A DNA stretch of 64,000 nt from DATCJA01 sp963814955 (GCA_963814955.1 CAWFEX010000004.1:186001-250000); one strand, 5' to 3'; shown: positions 8,151 through 17,198, counted from the first letter of the stretch. A program made the numbers and translations. Notes: a model not told the origin generated them from the sequence alone.

Positions 8151-9155
8151 GTGCATCTGCGTGAGCTCAACATCGGCTGCGTCGGTGGCGGCACCGGGCT
8201 GCCGAGCCTGCTTGGCGGTCTCAAGATCAACCCGTGGCTCAACCTCAACGCCGTCGTCACGATGTTCGACAGCGGCGGCAGCTCCGGTCAGCTGCGGGAC
8301 GAGCTTGGCGTCCTTCCTCCTGGCGACGTCCTGAAATGTGCCCTCGCGCTCGCCCGCAACGAGGGCGAGGCGAGACGCGTGCTGCTCTCGAGGCTGCCGA
8401 TGCTCGAGCATCACGCGCGGCTGGCGGGACATACAGGCGGCAACCTGCTGCTCTCGATGATGGAGCAGTACAGCGGCGACTTCGTTGCTGCGGTGGACGG
8501 GTTGCGTGCGCTGCTTGGCTGCAAGGGGCGTGTCTGGCCGGTAAGCACCGAGCCCGCATCCATATGTGCCGAGTACGGCGACGGCACTGAAACACGCGGA
8601 GAGGTTGAAGTCGACGCCGTCCAGTCGCTCGGCCATCAGGTGAAGCGCGTCTGGCTCGAGCCGCAGGTGTCGATTCATCCGGCGGTGGCCGAGGCGATCC
8701 GTGGGTTCGACGCGGTCATCATTGGTCCCGGCAGTTTTTTTACGAGTCTCTTGCCGCCATTACTCGTGCGTGGCGTGAAGGAAGCACTGGCGGAAGTGCG
8801 CGGTCCCATCATTCTGATCGCGAACCTGCTGACGGAAGGAAGCGGCATGACCGGCTTTACCGCCGCAGACGAGGCTCAATGGGTCGCGCGGGCCATCGAC
8901 CGGCCGATCGACGTCGTGATCGCAAACACCGGCCGACCGTCGGAGGAGTCTCTATCTCGCTATGCGTCGGAACACAAGCAGCCACTGGAGCTCGGAACGC
9001 TGGAGCCGCACATCGAGCCTGTTCTCGGCCGCTTCTGGCACACTGAGATTGCGCGCCACGATCGCCGGCGACTTTCATTTGCCGTCTGGTCGGTGCTCGG
9101 CGAGCGGCTGCTCGGATCGATGAAGCACGCCCGCGAGGTTCAACGATTGGTCTGA
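8151..9155 (+). CDS. yvcK: YvcK/CofD-like protein
   Basis: 334 residues beginning with a GTG. The N-terminal Rossmann motif CVGGGTGLPSLLGGL, the MFDSGGSSGQLRDELGVLPPGD box, GHTGGNLLLSMME and IIGPGSFFTSLLPPLLV are those of YvcK/CofD proteins. YvcK binds UDP-sugars and is needed for gluconeogenic growth and correct cell-wall synthesis in Bacillus; no CofD 2-phospholactate context (F420 genes) is present nearby, favouring YvcK. The catalytic carbon is unknown. A 13-bp inverted repeat sits just upstream and could regulate it. Confidence 0.88.
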   Translation: MHLRELNIGCVGGGTGLPSLLGGLKINPWLNLNAVVTMFDSGGSSGQLRDELGVLPPGDVLKCALALARNEGEARRVLLSRLPMLEHHARLAGHTGGNLLLSMMEQYSGDFVAAVDGLRALLGCKGRVWPVSTEPASICAEYGDGTETRGEVEVDAVQSLGHQVKRVWLEPQVSIHPAVAEAIRGFDAVIIGPGSFFTSLLPPLLVRGVKEALAEVRGPIILIANLLTEGSGMTGFTAADEAQWVARAIDRPIDVVIANTGRPSEESLSRYASEHKQPLELGTLEPHIEPVLGRFWHTEIARHDRRRLSFAVWSVLGERLLGSMKHAREVQRLV

Positions 9156-9183
9156 CCGACTCGTCTCGCGGCAGGACCTGTCG

Positions 9184-10035
9184 TTACCGAGTCTTCCTCG
9201 TCGTCTTTCGTTTTGCCGGAGTGGCTGCGCTTGCCCGGCGGGTCCGTTCCGTTCCCGATTGGCGTGGTCGTCCGGTCCGCTTCGTGGCACCCGTCGCCCC
9301 CGCGCTCGTCGAGGTTTTCGGCGAACTCTCTTCGCGATCCGAAACACCCGAACGTTCTTCCCGCATTTCCAGTGCGCGCGCGATGATCTTCTCGAACATC
9401 GCCCCCGTTTCGCCCCCTTTCGCGGGGCGATTCGACCGCCAGATATCGGGATCGTCCGCAGACAAGATATCTGCGAAGTCGCCCTGACTCTTGATGCTGA
9501 GCGGTGCGAATTCCGCGATGTCGACGGAACCGGCCCATTCATCCCGATGCTTGATCAGCAGCCACGAACGGTCCGCTCCACCAGCAGACCAGCCGCGCCC
9601 CTTGGTTCGCACCAGTACCCACGATCCTTTCAGCTTGTAGCCATCGAGAGTGAATTTGAGATCGCCCTTCTTCAGCGCGGCATCGACGTCGTCAACTTCA
9701 GGCGTCCAAAGGCCCCGGTCCCAAAGCATCACGATCCCCGCGCCATATCCCGAGGGAATGACTCCCTCGAACTCGCCGTAATCAACCGGGTGATCCTCGA
9801 CGTGCATGGCGAGCCTTTTTATCGCGGGGTCGAGCGCCGGTCCTTTCGGCACCGCCCACGACAGCAGGACGCCGTTGTGCTCGAGACGAAAGTCGTAGTG
9901 AAGATGGCTGGCGAGGTGCTTCTGCACGCAGAAGAAGCGCGACTGTCGTCCACCAGGCGATTGCGGCACACGGGTGCCCGCTGGTTCAGGCGATTTCGTG
10001 AAGTCGCGCTTTCGTTTGTAGTCCTCGAGAGGCAT
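9184..10035 (-). CDS. Stand-alone LigD-type 3'-phosphoesterase
   Basis: 283 residues. The 3'-phosphoesterase domain of LigD is clear: QKHLASHLHYDFRLEHNGVL, SWAVPKGP, HVEDHPVDYGEFEGVIP and YGAGIVMLWDRG, then GSWVLVRTKG and SWLLIKHRDEW. His, Asp and Arg metal residues are visible. No ligase or primase-polymerase domain is fused. The last 60 residues form a Lys/Arg-rich tail suited to DNA binding. In non-homologous end joining this domain trims 3' ends; without Ku or a ligase in the window its role is an inference. It ends facing yvcK in a convergent arrangement. Confidence 0.88.
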   Translation of the reverse strand: MPLEDYKRKRDFTKSPEPAGTRVPQSPGGRQSRFFCVQKHLASHLHYDFRLEHNGVLLSWAVPKGPALDPAIKRLAMHVEDHPVDYGEFEGVIPSGYGAGIVMLWDRGLWTPEVDDVDAALKKGDLKFTLDGYKLKGSWVLVRTKGRGWSAGGADRSWLLIKHRDEWAGSVDIAEFAPLSIKSQGDFADILSADDPDIWRSNRPAKGGETGAMFEKIIARALEMREERSGVSDREESSPKTSTSAGATGATKRTGRPRQSGTERTRRASAATPAKRKTTRKTR

Positions 10036-10076
10036 AGAGAGTGTTTTTTAATCTTGAGCTTTACCTTGACCTGCTT

Positions 10077-11654
10077 TCAATTCACTCCCGCCTGCAGCCG
10101 GCGAATCGGCCGCGAGAAGATCAGGAACAGGAGGCCGGCACCTCCGGTCACCGCCGCGACCATGCTGAACAGCTGCACACCGTTCTGCATCGCGGCCTCC
10201 ACGGTTTCTGTCTGCGGGAGGAATCGGGTGACGAGCCCGGCGACGAGGTTGCCGATCGCCGCCCCCATGAACCACGTCCCCATCATCTGTCCTACGAGGC
10301 GTCCGGGCGCCAGCTTGGTCATGCTGCTCAGCCCGACCGGACTCAGGCACAACTCCCCAACGGTGTGAAAGAAGTAAGTGGCAACGAGCCACTGCATCCC
10401 GACTTTACCGTCGCCCAGCGACATCGATGCCCACGCCAGGACGACGAAGCCCACCGCGAGCAGAGCCAGGCCCATACCAAACTTGGTCGCCATCGACGGG
10501 TTGCGATCGCCCATCTTCACCCAGACCGAACCGACGATGGGAGCCAGCAGAATGATGAATATGGGGTTGACCGCCTGTAGTGCACCGGCGGTGATTTCTG
10601 TTCCGAAAATCGTTCGGTCCGTGAGATCGCGGGCGAACAGATTAAGGGCGGATCCCGCCTGCTCGAAACCCGACCAGAACATCGCCGCGCCGAGCGACAG
10701 CAGGAAACAAACCGTCAGCCGCTGTCGTTCTACGGTGTTGCGCGCGAGCACGAAGATAACAATTGCGAAATATGCCGCGAACAGCGCGGTCACCACATAG
10801 AACACACTCTCGGCGAAGACGGTGACGGGGAGCGTCCCCGACATCGTCAGCATTGCGACGACGCCTACGAGCAGTGCCGTGATTAGCAGAGCGACAACGA
10901 ACTGGCGCCGGGCAGCGGCGAGCCGATCGGGCTGTCCGGAGTCCTCTTTCAGCTGTCCAGCGCCGGCAAGATGGCGTTGACCGGCGACGTACTGAATCAG
11001 GCCAAGCGTCATGCCCACTCCCGCCGCGCCGAAGCCGTAATGCCAGTTCACCCACGTCGCCCCTGTACGTGGCTCGCCAAGCCATGAGCAGATGAGCGGG
11101 CCCGCGAATGCTCCGAGGTTGATGCCCATGTAGAAGATCGAAAAGCCTGCATCACGTCGCCCGCCTTTTTCTGTGTACAGGTCGCCAACAATCGCGCTGA
11201 TGTTCGGCTTCAGGAGGCCTGTCCCAAATACAATCAGCAGCAGTCCGATATAGAACGTGGCAATCGAGGGAATGGCGAGACTGTAGTGTCCGAGCGCGAT
11301 GAGGACGCCGCCGTACAGGACGGCGCGCCGCTGGCCGACGAGGCGATCGGCAATCCATCCGCCGGGAAGCGCCAGCGCATATACACCAAACGTGTACAGC
11401 CCGTACACCGCGCCGGCTGTCGTCGCGTCGTATCCGAGGCCCCCGACGGCCGGTGCGGCCGTCATGAAGAGGATGAGGAGCGCGCGCATGCCGTAATAGC
11501 TGAACCTCTCCCACATTTCGGTGAAGAACAGCGTTGACAGGCCCCGGGGATGGCCGAAGAAAGTTGCCTCGTGGGCCACCGGCAGATTGGGAACCGCGTC
11601 CGCTCGTGCGGTCGATGGATGCGCCACGGCGTGTCCTCCAGTACCGGCCAGCAT
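10077..11654 (-). CDS. POT-family proton-coupled peptide transporter
   Basis: 525 residues with about 12-14 membrane helices. The family signature lies early: the FTEMWERFSYYGMRALL motif (ExxERFxYY), then GGWIADR(L), GLLKPNISAIVGDLY, and the later GELCLSPVGLSSMTKLAP. These match POT/PTR2 (DtpT-like) symporters that bring di- and tripeptides in with protons. The ExxER motif is intact, so it should couple to protons. The gene stands alone, divergent from the radical SAM gene at 11679 with only 25 bp between starts. Confidence 0.93.
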   Translation of the reverse strand: MLAGTGGHAVAHPSTARADAVPNLPVAHEATFFGHPRGLSTLFFTEMWERFSYYGMRALLILFMTAAPAVGGLGYDATTAGAVYGLYTFGVYALALPGGWIADRLVGQRRAVLYGGVLIALGHYSLAIPSIATFYIGLLLIVFGTGLLKPNISAIVGDLYTEKGGRRDAGFSIFYMGINLGAFAGPLICSWLGEPRTGATWVNWHYGFGAAGVGMTLGLIQYVAGQRHLAGAGQLKEDSGQPDRLAAARRQFVVALLITALLVGVVAMLTMSGTLPVTVFAESVFYVVTALFAAYFAIVIFVLARNTVERQRLTVCFLLSLGAAMFWSGFEQAGSALNLFARDLTDRTIFGTEITAGALQAVNPIFIILLAPIVGSVWVKMGDRNPSMATKFGMGLALLAVGFVVLAWASMSLGDGKVGMQWLVATYFFHTVGELCLSPVGLSSMTKLAPGRLVGQMMGTWFMGAAIGNLVAGLVTRFLPQTETVEAAMQNGVQLFSMVAAVTGGAGLLFLIFSRPIRRLQAGVN

Positions 11655-11678
11655 AAACCGATTTCATACAATGTGCAG

Positions 11679-13052
11679 ATGCGGGCGTTGCTGATTTCGA
11701 CCTACGACCTCGGGCGCCAGCCGTTCGGCCTGGCGTCGCCGGCGGCGTGGCTTCGGCGCGCGGGGGTGGACGTCGACTGCGCTGACACCTCACGCGAAGC
11801 ACTTGACGATCCGCGAATCGCCGCAGCGTCTCTCGTTGCGTTCTATCTCCCGATGCACACGGCCACCCGGCTGGCGGCGCCCCTGATCGAACGTGTTCGC
11901 GGCGTGAATCCGTCGGCGCGGCTGTGTGCGTATGGGCTTTATGCTCCGCTGAACGCGAACTGGCTGCGCGAGAGGGGCGTCGGCGATGTCCTGGGCCCGG
12001 AGGCGGAGCAGGATCTTGTGGATCTGGCGATCGCAAGTCACGAGCACATCGCAAATCAGAAGTCACCAATTGCAAGTCCGGACCGCGTGCCGCGGCTCGC
12101 GTTCATTCAACCCGATCGGGCGGGCCTCGTTCCGCTCGAGCGCTATGCCTCGCTTCGTATGCCCGATGGCAGCCGGCGAACGATCGGAAGCACCGATGCC
12201 ACGCGAGGGTGCAAACATCTATGCCGGCACTGCCCGATCGTCCCCGTATATCGCGGTCAGTTCCGTGCCGTTCCCCTCGATGTCGTGCTTGCTGATGTGC
12301 GTGCGCAGGTCGGCGCCGGTGCTCAGCACATCTCGTTTGGCGACCCGGATTTTTTCAACGGTCCCACGCACGCGCGTCGCGTCGTTGAAGGCGTGAGCAG
12401 TGAATTTCCGGGTGTCTCATACGACGTCACGATCAAGATCGAGCACCTTCTCAAGCATGCGGACCTTATTCCACTGCTCCGGAACACCGGCTGCCTGTTT
12501 GTGACCAGCGCCGTCGAATCGATTGATGACGCGGTTCTGGAGAAGTTGGACAAACGGCACACGCGTAGCGATTTCATACGGGCGGTGGAGCTGTGCAGAG
12601 AAGCCCGGCTGACGCTCTCGCCAACGTTCATCCCTTTTACCCCCTGGACGACACTCGAAGGGTACATCGAGCTGTTGGATCTGATTCGCGACCTCGACAT
12701 CGCCGAGCAGGTGGCGCCCATCCAACTCGGCATTCGGCTGCTCGTGACGGCGGAGTCTCCGTTGCTCGACGTTCCACACGTCCGCGAAACGGTCGCGCCA
12801 TTCGACCCGGCGTCGCTGACGTTTCCGTGGCGTCACCGCGACGCCCGCGTGGACAGCCTGCAGTCCTCGGTCATGCACATCGTCAAAACGACGTCAGGAT
12901 GGCCGCGCGCCGAAACGTTCTCGGCGATTTCGCGCTTCGCACGAGAGCATGCGGGCTTTCCCGCACGCGAGGTACACGTCACGGCCAGGCCCCCGGTGCC
13001 CTACGTCAGCGAGCCGTGGTACTGCTGCGCGGAGCCGATGGAAAGCGTCTGA
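11679..13052 (+). CDS. CCAEP-tail radical SAM protein
   Basis: 457 residues from ATG 11679. Residues 1-115 form a Rossmann-like, B12-binding-style domain. Residues about 118-133 are an odd low-complexity linker. The radical SAM core follows, with the [4Fe-4S] motif GCKHLCRHC (CX3CX2C). The protein ends in EPWYCCAEPMESV. I recall a family named for a CUAEP or CCAEP tail, in which a selenocysteine can replace the first Cys, usually encoded beside an ATP-grasp gene; that fits the gene at 13060. The tail Cys pair could be a redox or ligand site. Substrate and product are unknown. Confidence 0.85.
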   Translation: MRALLISTYDLGRQPFGLASPAAWLRRAGVDVDCADTSREALDDPRIAAASLVAFYLPMHTATRLAAPLIERVRGVNPSARLCAYGLYAPLNANWLRERGVGDVLGPEAEQDLVDLAIASHEHIANQKSPIASPDRVPRLAFIQPDRAGLVPLERYASLRMPDGSRRTIGSTDATRGCKHLCRHCPIVPVYRGQFRAVPLDVVLADVRAQVGAGAQHISFGDPDFFNGPTHARRVVEGVSSEFPGVSYDVTIKIEHLLKHADLIPLLRNTGCLFVTSAVESIDDAVLEKLDKRHTRSDFIRAVELCREARLTLSPTFIPFTPWTTLEGYIELLDLIRDLDIAEQVAPIQLGIRLLVTAESPLLDVPHVRETVAPFDPASLTFPWRHRDARVDSLQSSVMHIVKTTSGWPRAETFSAISRFAREHAGFPAREVHVTARPPVPYVSEPWYCCAEPMESV

Positions 13053-13059
13053 AGAACAA

Positions 13060-13089
13060 GTGGAAAAAGTGGAAAAAGTGGAAAAAGTG
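13060..13089 (+). repeat. GTGGAAAAA triple tandem repeat with in-frame GTG codons
   Basis: GTGGAAAAA occurs three times without change (13060-13086) followed by GTGG. Each copy adds Val-Glu-Lys and a possible GTG start to the ATP-grasp gene. The repeat could expand or shrink by slippage without breaking the frame, changing only the N-terminus. Confidence 0.7.
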
Positions 13090-14379
13090 GAGGCAGTGGG
13101 AAACGTTTCACCCAGGCGCGTGCTGCTCGTGGCCACCACGACCGGCTACCAGATTCGGTCGTTTGGTGAGGCCGCCGGGAAGCTCGGCGTGCGTCTGATA
13201 TTCGCGAGCGATCGCTGCGATCGCCTGGACGATCCCTGGTGGGATCAGGCCATTCCTGTGCGTTTTCACGACGAGCGGCAGGCTGTGGAGGCAGTGGTGG
13301 CCGCGTGCGCCGGCGTGGCGCCCGACGGCATCATTGCGGTAGGGGACCGGCCTGCGATACTTGCCGCTCATCTGGCGCGCGTATTCGGCCTGGTGGGGCA
13401 CCCGCCTGACAGTGCGACGACGAGCCGAAACAAGCTCCTCTCGCGTCGAGCCCTCAGAGCGGCGGGGCTTCCCACCCCCTGGTTCGAATCGATGTCGCTC
13501 GACACCGATCCGCGTTCGGTCGCGGACCGGATCCACTATCCAGCCGTGGTGAAGCCGCTCGCGTTGTCTGGCAGCCGGGGTGTGATGCGCGTTGACAATG
13601 CGGAACAGTGCGTTGCCGCGTTCCATCGCCTGCGCACGCTCCTGAAGTCGTCGGATGTGCAGATCGAACGCGACGAAGCTCACCGCGAAGTGCTGGTCGA
13701 GTCGTTCATTCCCGGCGCCGAATATGCCGTGGAGGGAATCCTCGAGCATGGCGCGTTTCGGCCTCTGGCCATTTTCGACAAACCGGACCTCCTCGACGGA
13801 CCGTTTTTCGAGGAAACCATTTACGTCACGCCTTCCGTGGCGCCCGCAGATGTTCAGCACCGGATTCTTGCTGGAGTGGCGGACGCGGCGCGTGCCATCG
13901 GCCTCCATCACGGGCCGATTCACGCCGAGTGCCGCGTAGCGGGGACTACCGTCCATGTCCTGGAAGTCGCCGCGCGCCCCATTGGAGGTCTGTGCGGCCG
14001 GTCGCTTCGTTTCGTCAGGGATGGACACGTCGATGCGGTCACGTTCGAGGAGCTGCTGCTGCACCACGCACTCGGCGAAAGCATCGACACCTGGCGGCGT
14101 GAACCGGTCGCTTCAGGCGTGATGATGATTCCGATTCCAAAGCGGGGCGTCTACCGCGGCGTACAAGGCGTCGATGAAGCGCGGGCCGTTGCGGGCGTCG
14201 AGGACGTTCAGATTACGGTGAAACCCGAGGCGCGAGTGGTTCCGTTGCCCGAAGGCAAAAGTTACCTTGGATTCATCTTTGCGCGGGGCGCAGATTCACT
14301 CGCCGTCGAGGCCGCGCTGCGCCACGCGCACCAACGCTTGCATTTCCTGATCGAACGTGAACTGACGGTCGTAGCGTGA
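13060..14379 (+). CDS. ATP-grasp partner of the CCAEP radical SAM protein
   Basis: About 439 residues. The ATP-grasp fold is supported by an N-terminal Rossmann domain (VLLVATTTGYQIRSF), RNKLLSRRALRAAGLPTP, PAVVKPLALSGSRGV, VLVESFIPGAEYAVEGI and the Mg-binding stretch HAECRV..VLEVAARPIGGLCG. The C-terminal part resembles the biotin-carboxylase-like C domain. It would form an acyl-phosphate and ligate an amine or thiol. The start is ambiguous: GTG codons at 13060, 13069, 13078, 13087 and 13096 are all in frame inside a GTGGAAAAA repeat, 8 to 44 bp after the previous stop. Together with the radical SAM gene it forms one operon. Confidence 0.85.
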   Translation: MEKVEKVEKVEAVGNVSPRRVLLVATTTGYQIRSFGEAAGKLGVRLIFASDRCDRLDDPWWDQAIPVRFHDERQAVEAVVAACAGVAPDGIIAVGDRPAILAAHLARVFGLVGHPPDSATTSRNKLLSRRALRAAGLPTPWFESMSLDTDPRSVADRIHYPAVVKPLALSGSRGVMRVDNAEQCVAAFHRLRTLLKSSDVQIERDEAHREVLVESFIPGAEYAVEGILEHGAFRPLAIFDKPDLLDGPFFEETIYVTPSVAPADVQHRILAGVADAARAIGLHHGPIHAECRVAGTTVHVLEVAARPIGGLCGRSLRFVRDGHVDAVTFEELLLHHALGESIDTWRREPVASGVMMIPIPKRGVYRGVQGVDEARAVAGVEDVQITVKPEARVVPLPEGKSYLGFIFARGADSLAVEAALRHAHQRLHFLIERELTVVA

Positions 14380-14389
14380 CTGGGACTGG

Positions 14390-14722
14390 CTACCCCTTGG
14401 CCTGCTGAGGGACGTAACCTGGTGGAAGGGCCGCTCCTTCGCCGAAGAAGAAGTCCTCCATCTGCCGGGCGATGAGTTCCTGTGCCTCTTTCTGCCAAGG
14501 CATGAGGCGGTACTCGTTCAGGATCATCTTCATTCGTTCTTCCCAGAGCTTCCAGGCCTGGGCCGACACCTTCTCATAGACTCGCCGTCCGAGCTCGCCT
14601 GGCCAGGGAGGCGCATCGAGCCCCGGTAAATCTTTTTGAAACTTCGCGCAGTGCACCGTGTGGCCGCTGGTGTTACCGGCTGCCTCGGGCTGGGAGGGTG
14701 CGGGCGCACATTTTTCATCCAT
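14390..14722 (-). CDS. yggX: Fe(II)-trafficking protein YggX family
   Basis: 110 residues with the complete YggX signature: HTVHCAKFQKDLPGLDAPPWPGELG, then RVYEKVSAQAWKLWEERMKMILNEYRL, and a C-terminal QELIARQMEDFFFGEG. The conserved Cys after HTVH is present. YggX proteins help protect iron-sulfur clusters from oxidative damage and may move iron. The first 20 residues, rich in Pro and Ala, are an extension beyond the E. coli protein. The gene stops 11 bp from the ATP-grasp stop, convergently. Confidence 0.92.
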   Translation of the reverse strand: MDEKCAPAPSQPEAAGNTSGHTVHCAKFQKDLPGLDAPPWPGELGRRVYEKVSAQAWKLWEERMKMILNEYRLMPWQKEAQELIARQMEDFFFGEGAALPPGYVPQQAKG

Positions 14723-15011
14723 ACAGCGATGGTAACCCGCTTTAAAGAAGTTTCGTTCCGTTTACGGTGTTCCTTCTCGCGCATGGATCGCCCTGGTCGT
14801 TGTTGGAAGTTGATTCAGTCCACAACCTCGACTGTAGTGTTCTGCTCCATGCGCCTGGCGGTGCGGCATTTGCTGCGATCTCCTCTAGGTAATTGAATCG
14901 GGAATGGTTACGCGCCCATGTGCAAAATTTGAACGTCCCGGCACATCTCTTGAAGTCCTCGCCCGAGCCAGGAGACCACCCCACGCGGGGTTTCGATCAA
15001 GGAGGAGTGCC

Positions 15012-15281
15012 GTGGATGGACGCAAGGAACGTCGTGGATTTGCCTCGATGTCAGCCGAGAAGCAGCGCGAGATCGCCAGCAAGGGTGGACGCGCGGCGCA
15101 TGAAAAAGGAACTGCGCACGAATGGACGCCCGACGAAGCGCGTGTCGCAGGGCGCAAAGGTGGGCAGATCAGTCGCGGAGGTCGTGGACGGCTAATTCCT
15201 CCCACCGACCCGACTGATGGTGCTACTGTTGGGGTGGCTCATGTTTCCGGCATGGACCGCACCGCGTCGATTCGCGACTGA
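15012..15281 (+). CDS. KGG-repeat stress protein
   Basis: 89 residues starting at GTG 15012, chosen because AAGGAGGA (14999-15006) sits at an ideal distance and longer ATG frames lack such a site. The domain reads RRGFASMSAEKQREIASKGGRAAHEKGTAHEWTPDEARVAGRKGGQISRGG. These are the two KGG-containing units of small stress proteins such as YciG. Such proteins are tied to general stress and desiccation responses; the mechanism is unknown. The final 35 residues are not conserved. Confidence 0.88.
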   Translation: MDGRKERRGFASMSAEKQREIASKGGRAAHEKGTAHEWTPDEARVAGRKGGQISRGGRGRLIPPTDPTDGATVGVAHVSGMDRTASIRD

Positions 15282-15326
15282 GACGCTTTGACGCTTCGAC
15301 TCCGACCGGACGACGAGAGAGACGCT

Positions 15327-17063
15327 GTGTTAGTGCGTACATTCTGCGGGGCCCTCTGCGTTTTGGGATTTGCCGCCTCGGTTGCGGGTCAGACGCCCGC
15401 ACAGGGCACGACCACCACGACGAGCCAGACGGCTGTTACACAGGATGAAATCGTACTGCAGGGCGACACGACGCCCCGACCCGCGTTGCCCACGTTCTAC
15501 GGCGACACGGGTCTGTGGCTTGTGTCAACCGCCGAAACACTGCCGAGTGGCCGCTGGTCGTTCAGCGCATTCCGTGCAAACTGGGATCGGCGGCAAGGGT
15601 TAACCGACGTCAATCAGATAGGGCTCACAGGCGCGTACGGCATCGGTCGCCTCGAGCTGTTCGGATCGTGGCGCACGGTCCGGATCGATCGGGACGTCCG
15701 ACCCACGTTCGTGCCTACCGAGCCCGTGTTTGGCGGCGTGTCGCAGGAATTTCCATACGTGCGCCGCGGGTGGTCAAAAACACTCGGTGGCCCCGTCATT
15801 GTCGGCGGCAAATACAGTCTGGTGTCGCAATCGCGTGGCGACGCTGTCAGCCTGGCGCCGCGCGTCATGGTGAAGTTCCCCAGCGGATCTTCATGGGCGA
15901 GCACGAACGACTGGGACGGTCATCTCGACCTGATTGTCAGCCGGGAATTCGCGCAGAATGTTGAACTCACAGGCATGGCAGGCGCGGTGCTCCGGGGCGA
16001 TCCGGACGAGTTCCGCGTGTCCGACGGCGTCACGTGGGGGCTCGGTGCCGCTATTCCCACGCGCACACCAATCCGCGCGCTGATCGAATGGCACGGGGAG
16101 TTTGTCATCAAGGACAACACCACGCTGATCAACCCGCCTTACATCGCCGAAGACGGCAGCATTGCGCCGCTCCTCAGCCCAATCTCCGATCCAACGAACG
16201 TGAAGGCCGGCGCTGTGTGGCAGTTCAGAAACGGGTTCTTCGTCCACGGTGGCGTCAACTACAGCTTCGGCACCGACGGTCGCACGGTCGGCGGGGTCGA
16301 CATCGAACACAATTCGTTCGGCGCCGATATCCGCGTCGGCTGGCATCCCGGTGTCACGCCGCCGCGCCAGCGGGTACGCGTTATCAAGGAAACGACCACA
16401 GTCACCAACACCGTGACCCCGCCGCCGCCAGCGGTGGTTGCGCCGCCGCCAAATCGCTCACCGTCGGTAACGGCAAGCTGCAATCCCTGCAGTGTGGAGC
16501 CGTCCGCGACGAGCAATCTGACGGCGACAGGTACTGATCCAGATGGCGATCCGCTGATGTACCAGTGGACGGCCCCGCAGGGAACGTTCAGCAACGCGAA
16601 CGCCCAGAACACGGTATGGACTGCGCCCAACCAGGAAGGCAACGTCCTGGCGACTGTGACGGCGCGGGACAACCGGGGTGGAACGGCAACCGGCAGCGTC
16701 AACCTGACGGTCGTGCGTCGCGCAACGATCATGTTCGAAGACGTGCACTTCGACTTCGATCGCTTCAGCCTGCGGCCTGATGCGTTGAAGATTCTCGACG
16801 ATGCCATCGCAAAGCTTCAGGCAAACCCTGGCTTGAACGTCACCATTGAAGGGCATTGCGACAGCATCGGCACGGTTGAGTACAACCTGGCGCTCGGCGA
16901 GCGACGCTCCAACTCGGTGCGCGACTACCTCGTGAGCCGCGGGATTGCGGCCGGGCGACTGCGGACGGTCAGCTATGGCGAAGAGCGGCCGGTTGGCGAC
17001 AACAGTACAGCCGCAGGCCGTGCGATGAACCGCCGCGCGCATCTCGCCGTGATTATTCAGTAG
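15327..17063 (+). CDS. OmpA-family outer-membrane protein with beta-barrel
   Basis: Around 578 residues from GTG 15327, which opens a signal peptide ending at AGQ. The middle 300 residues alternate like a beta-barrel (TGAYGIGRLELFGSWR and similar). After a Pro-rich hinge (about residue 370) comes a PKD-like domain (ATGTDPDGDPLMYQWTAPQG), then a complete OmpA C-terminal domain (FDFDRFSLRPDALKILDDA, IEGHCDSIGTVEYNLALGERR, VSYGEERPVGD). The OmpA part binds peptidoglycan and so tethers the outer membrane. A strong terminator follows the stop. Confidence 0.9.
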   Translation: MLVRTFCGALCVLGFAASVAGQTPAQGTTTTTSQTAVTQDEIVLQGDTTPRPALPTFYGDTGLWLVSTAETLPSGRWSFSAFRANWDRRQGLTDVNQIGLTGAYGIGRLELFGSWRTVRIDRDVRPTFVPTEPVFGGVSQEFPYVRRGWSKTLGGPVIVGGKYSLVSQSRGDAVSLAPRVMVKFPSGSSWASTNDWDGHLDLIVSREFAQNVELTGMAGAVLRGDPDEFRVSDGVTWGLGAAIPTRTPIRALIEWHGEFVIKDNTTLINPPYIAEDGSIAPLLSPISDPTNVKAGAVWQFRNGFFVHGGVNYSFGTDGRTVGGVDIEHNSFGADIRVGWHPGVTPPRQRVRVIKETTTVTNTVTPPPPAVVAPPPNRSPSVTASCNPCSVEPSATSNLTATGTDPDGDPLMYQWTAPQGTFSNANAQNTVWTAPNQEGNVLATVTARDNRGGTATGSVNLTVVRRATIMFEDVHFDFDRFSLRPDALKILDDAIAKLQANPGLNVTIEGHCDSIGTVEYNLALGERRSNSVRDYLVSRGIAAGRLRTVSYGEERPVGDNSTAAGRAMNRRAHLAVIIQ

Positions 17064-17119
17064 GGGTGTGTAAGCCGACGGTCAAAGGATAAGGGCCGAC
17101 AGGGCAAAGTTAGTACGTG

Positions 17120-17166
17120 AGGGTGAGGTGCAGGCGGCGGTTGCCGCATGCCTCACCCTTTTTTTC
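17120..17166 (+). terminator. Rho-independent terminator after the OmpA gene
   Basis: AGGGTGAGG (17120-17128) pairs with CCTCACCCT (17151-17159), with an inner GCGGC/GCCGC stem, and is followed directly by a run of seven T. It ends the OmpA transcript 57 bp after its stop. Confidence 0.9.
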
Positions 17167-17198
17167 TGCCGGCATTCGTCGTGCTTGTCAGGCGCCCC

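Noticed and set aside
8120..8164. A short ORF starting at ATG 8120 inside the inverted repeat
   Set aside because: It encodes only 14 residues, is out of frame with yvcK and has no ribosome site; the GTG 8151 frame is clearly the gene.
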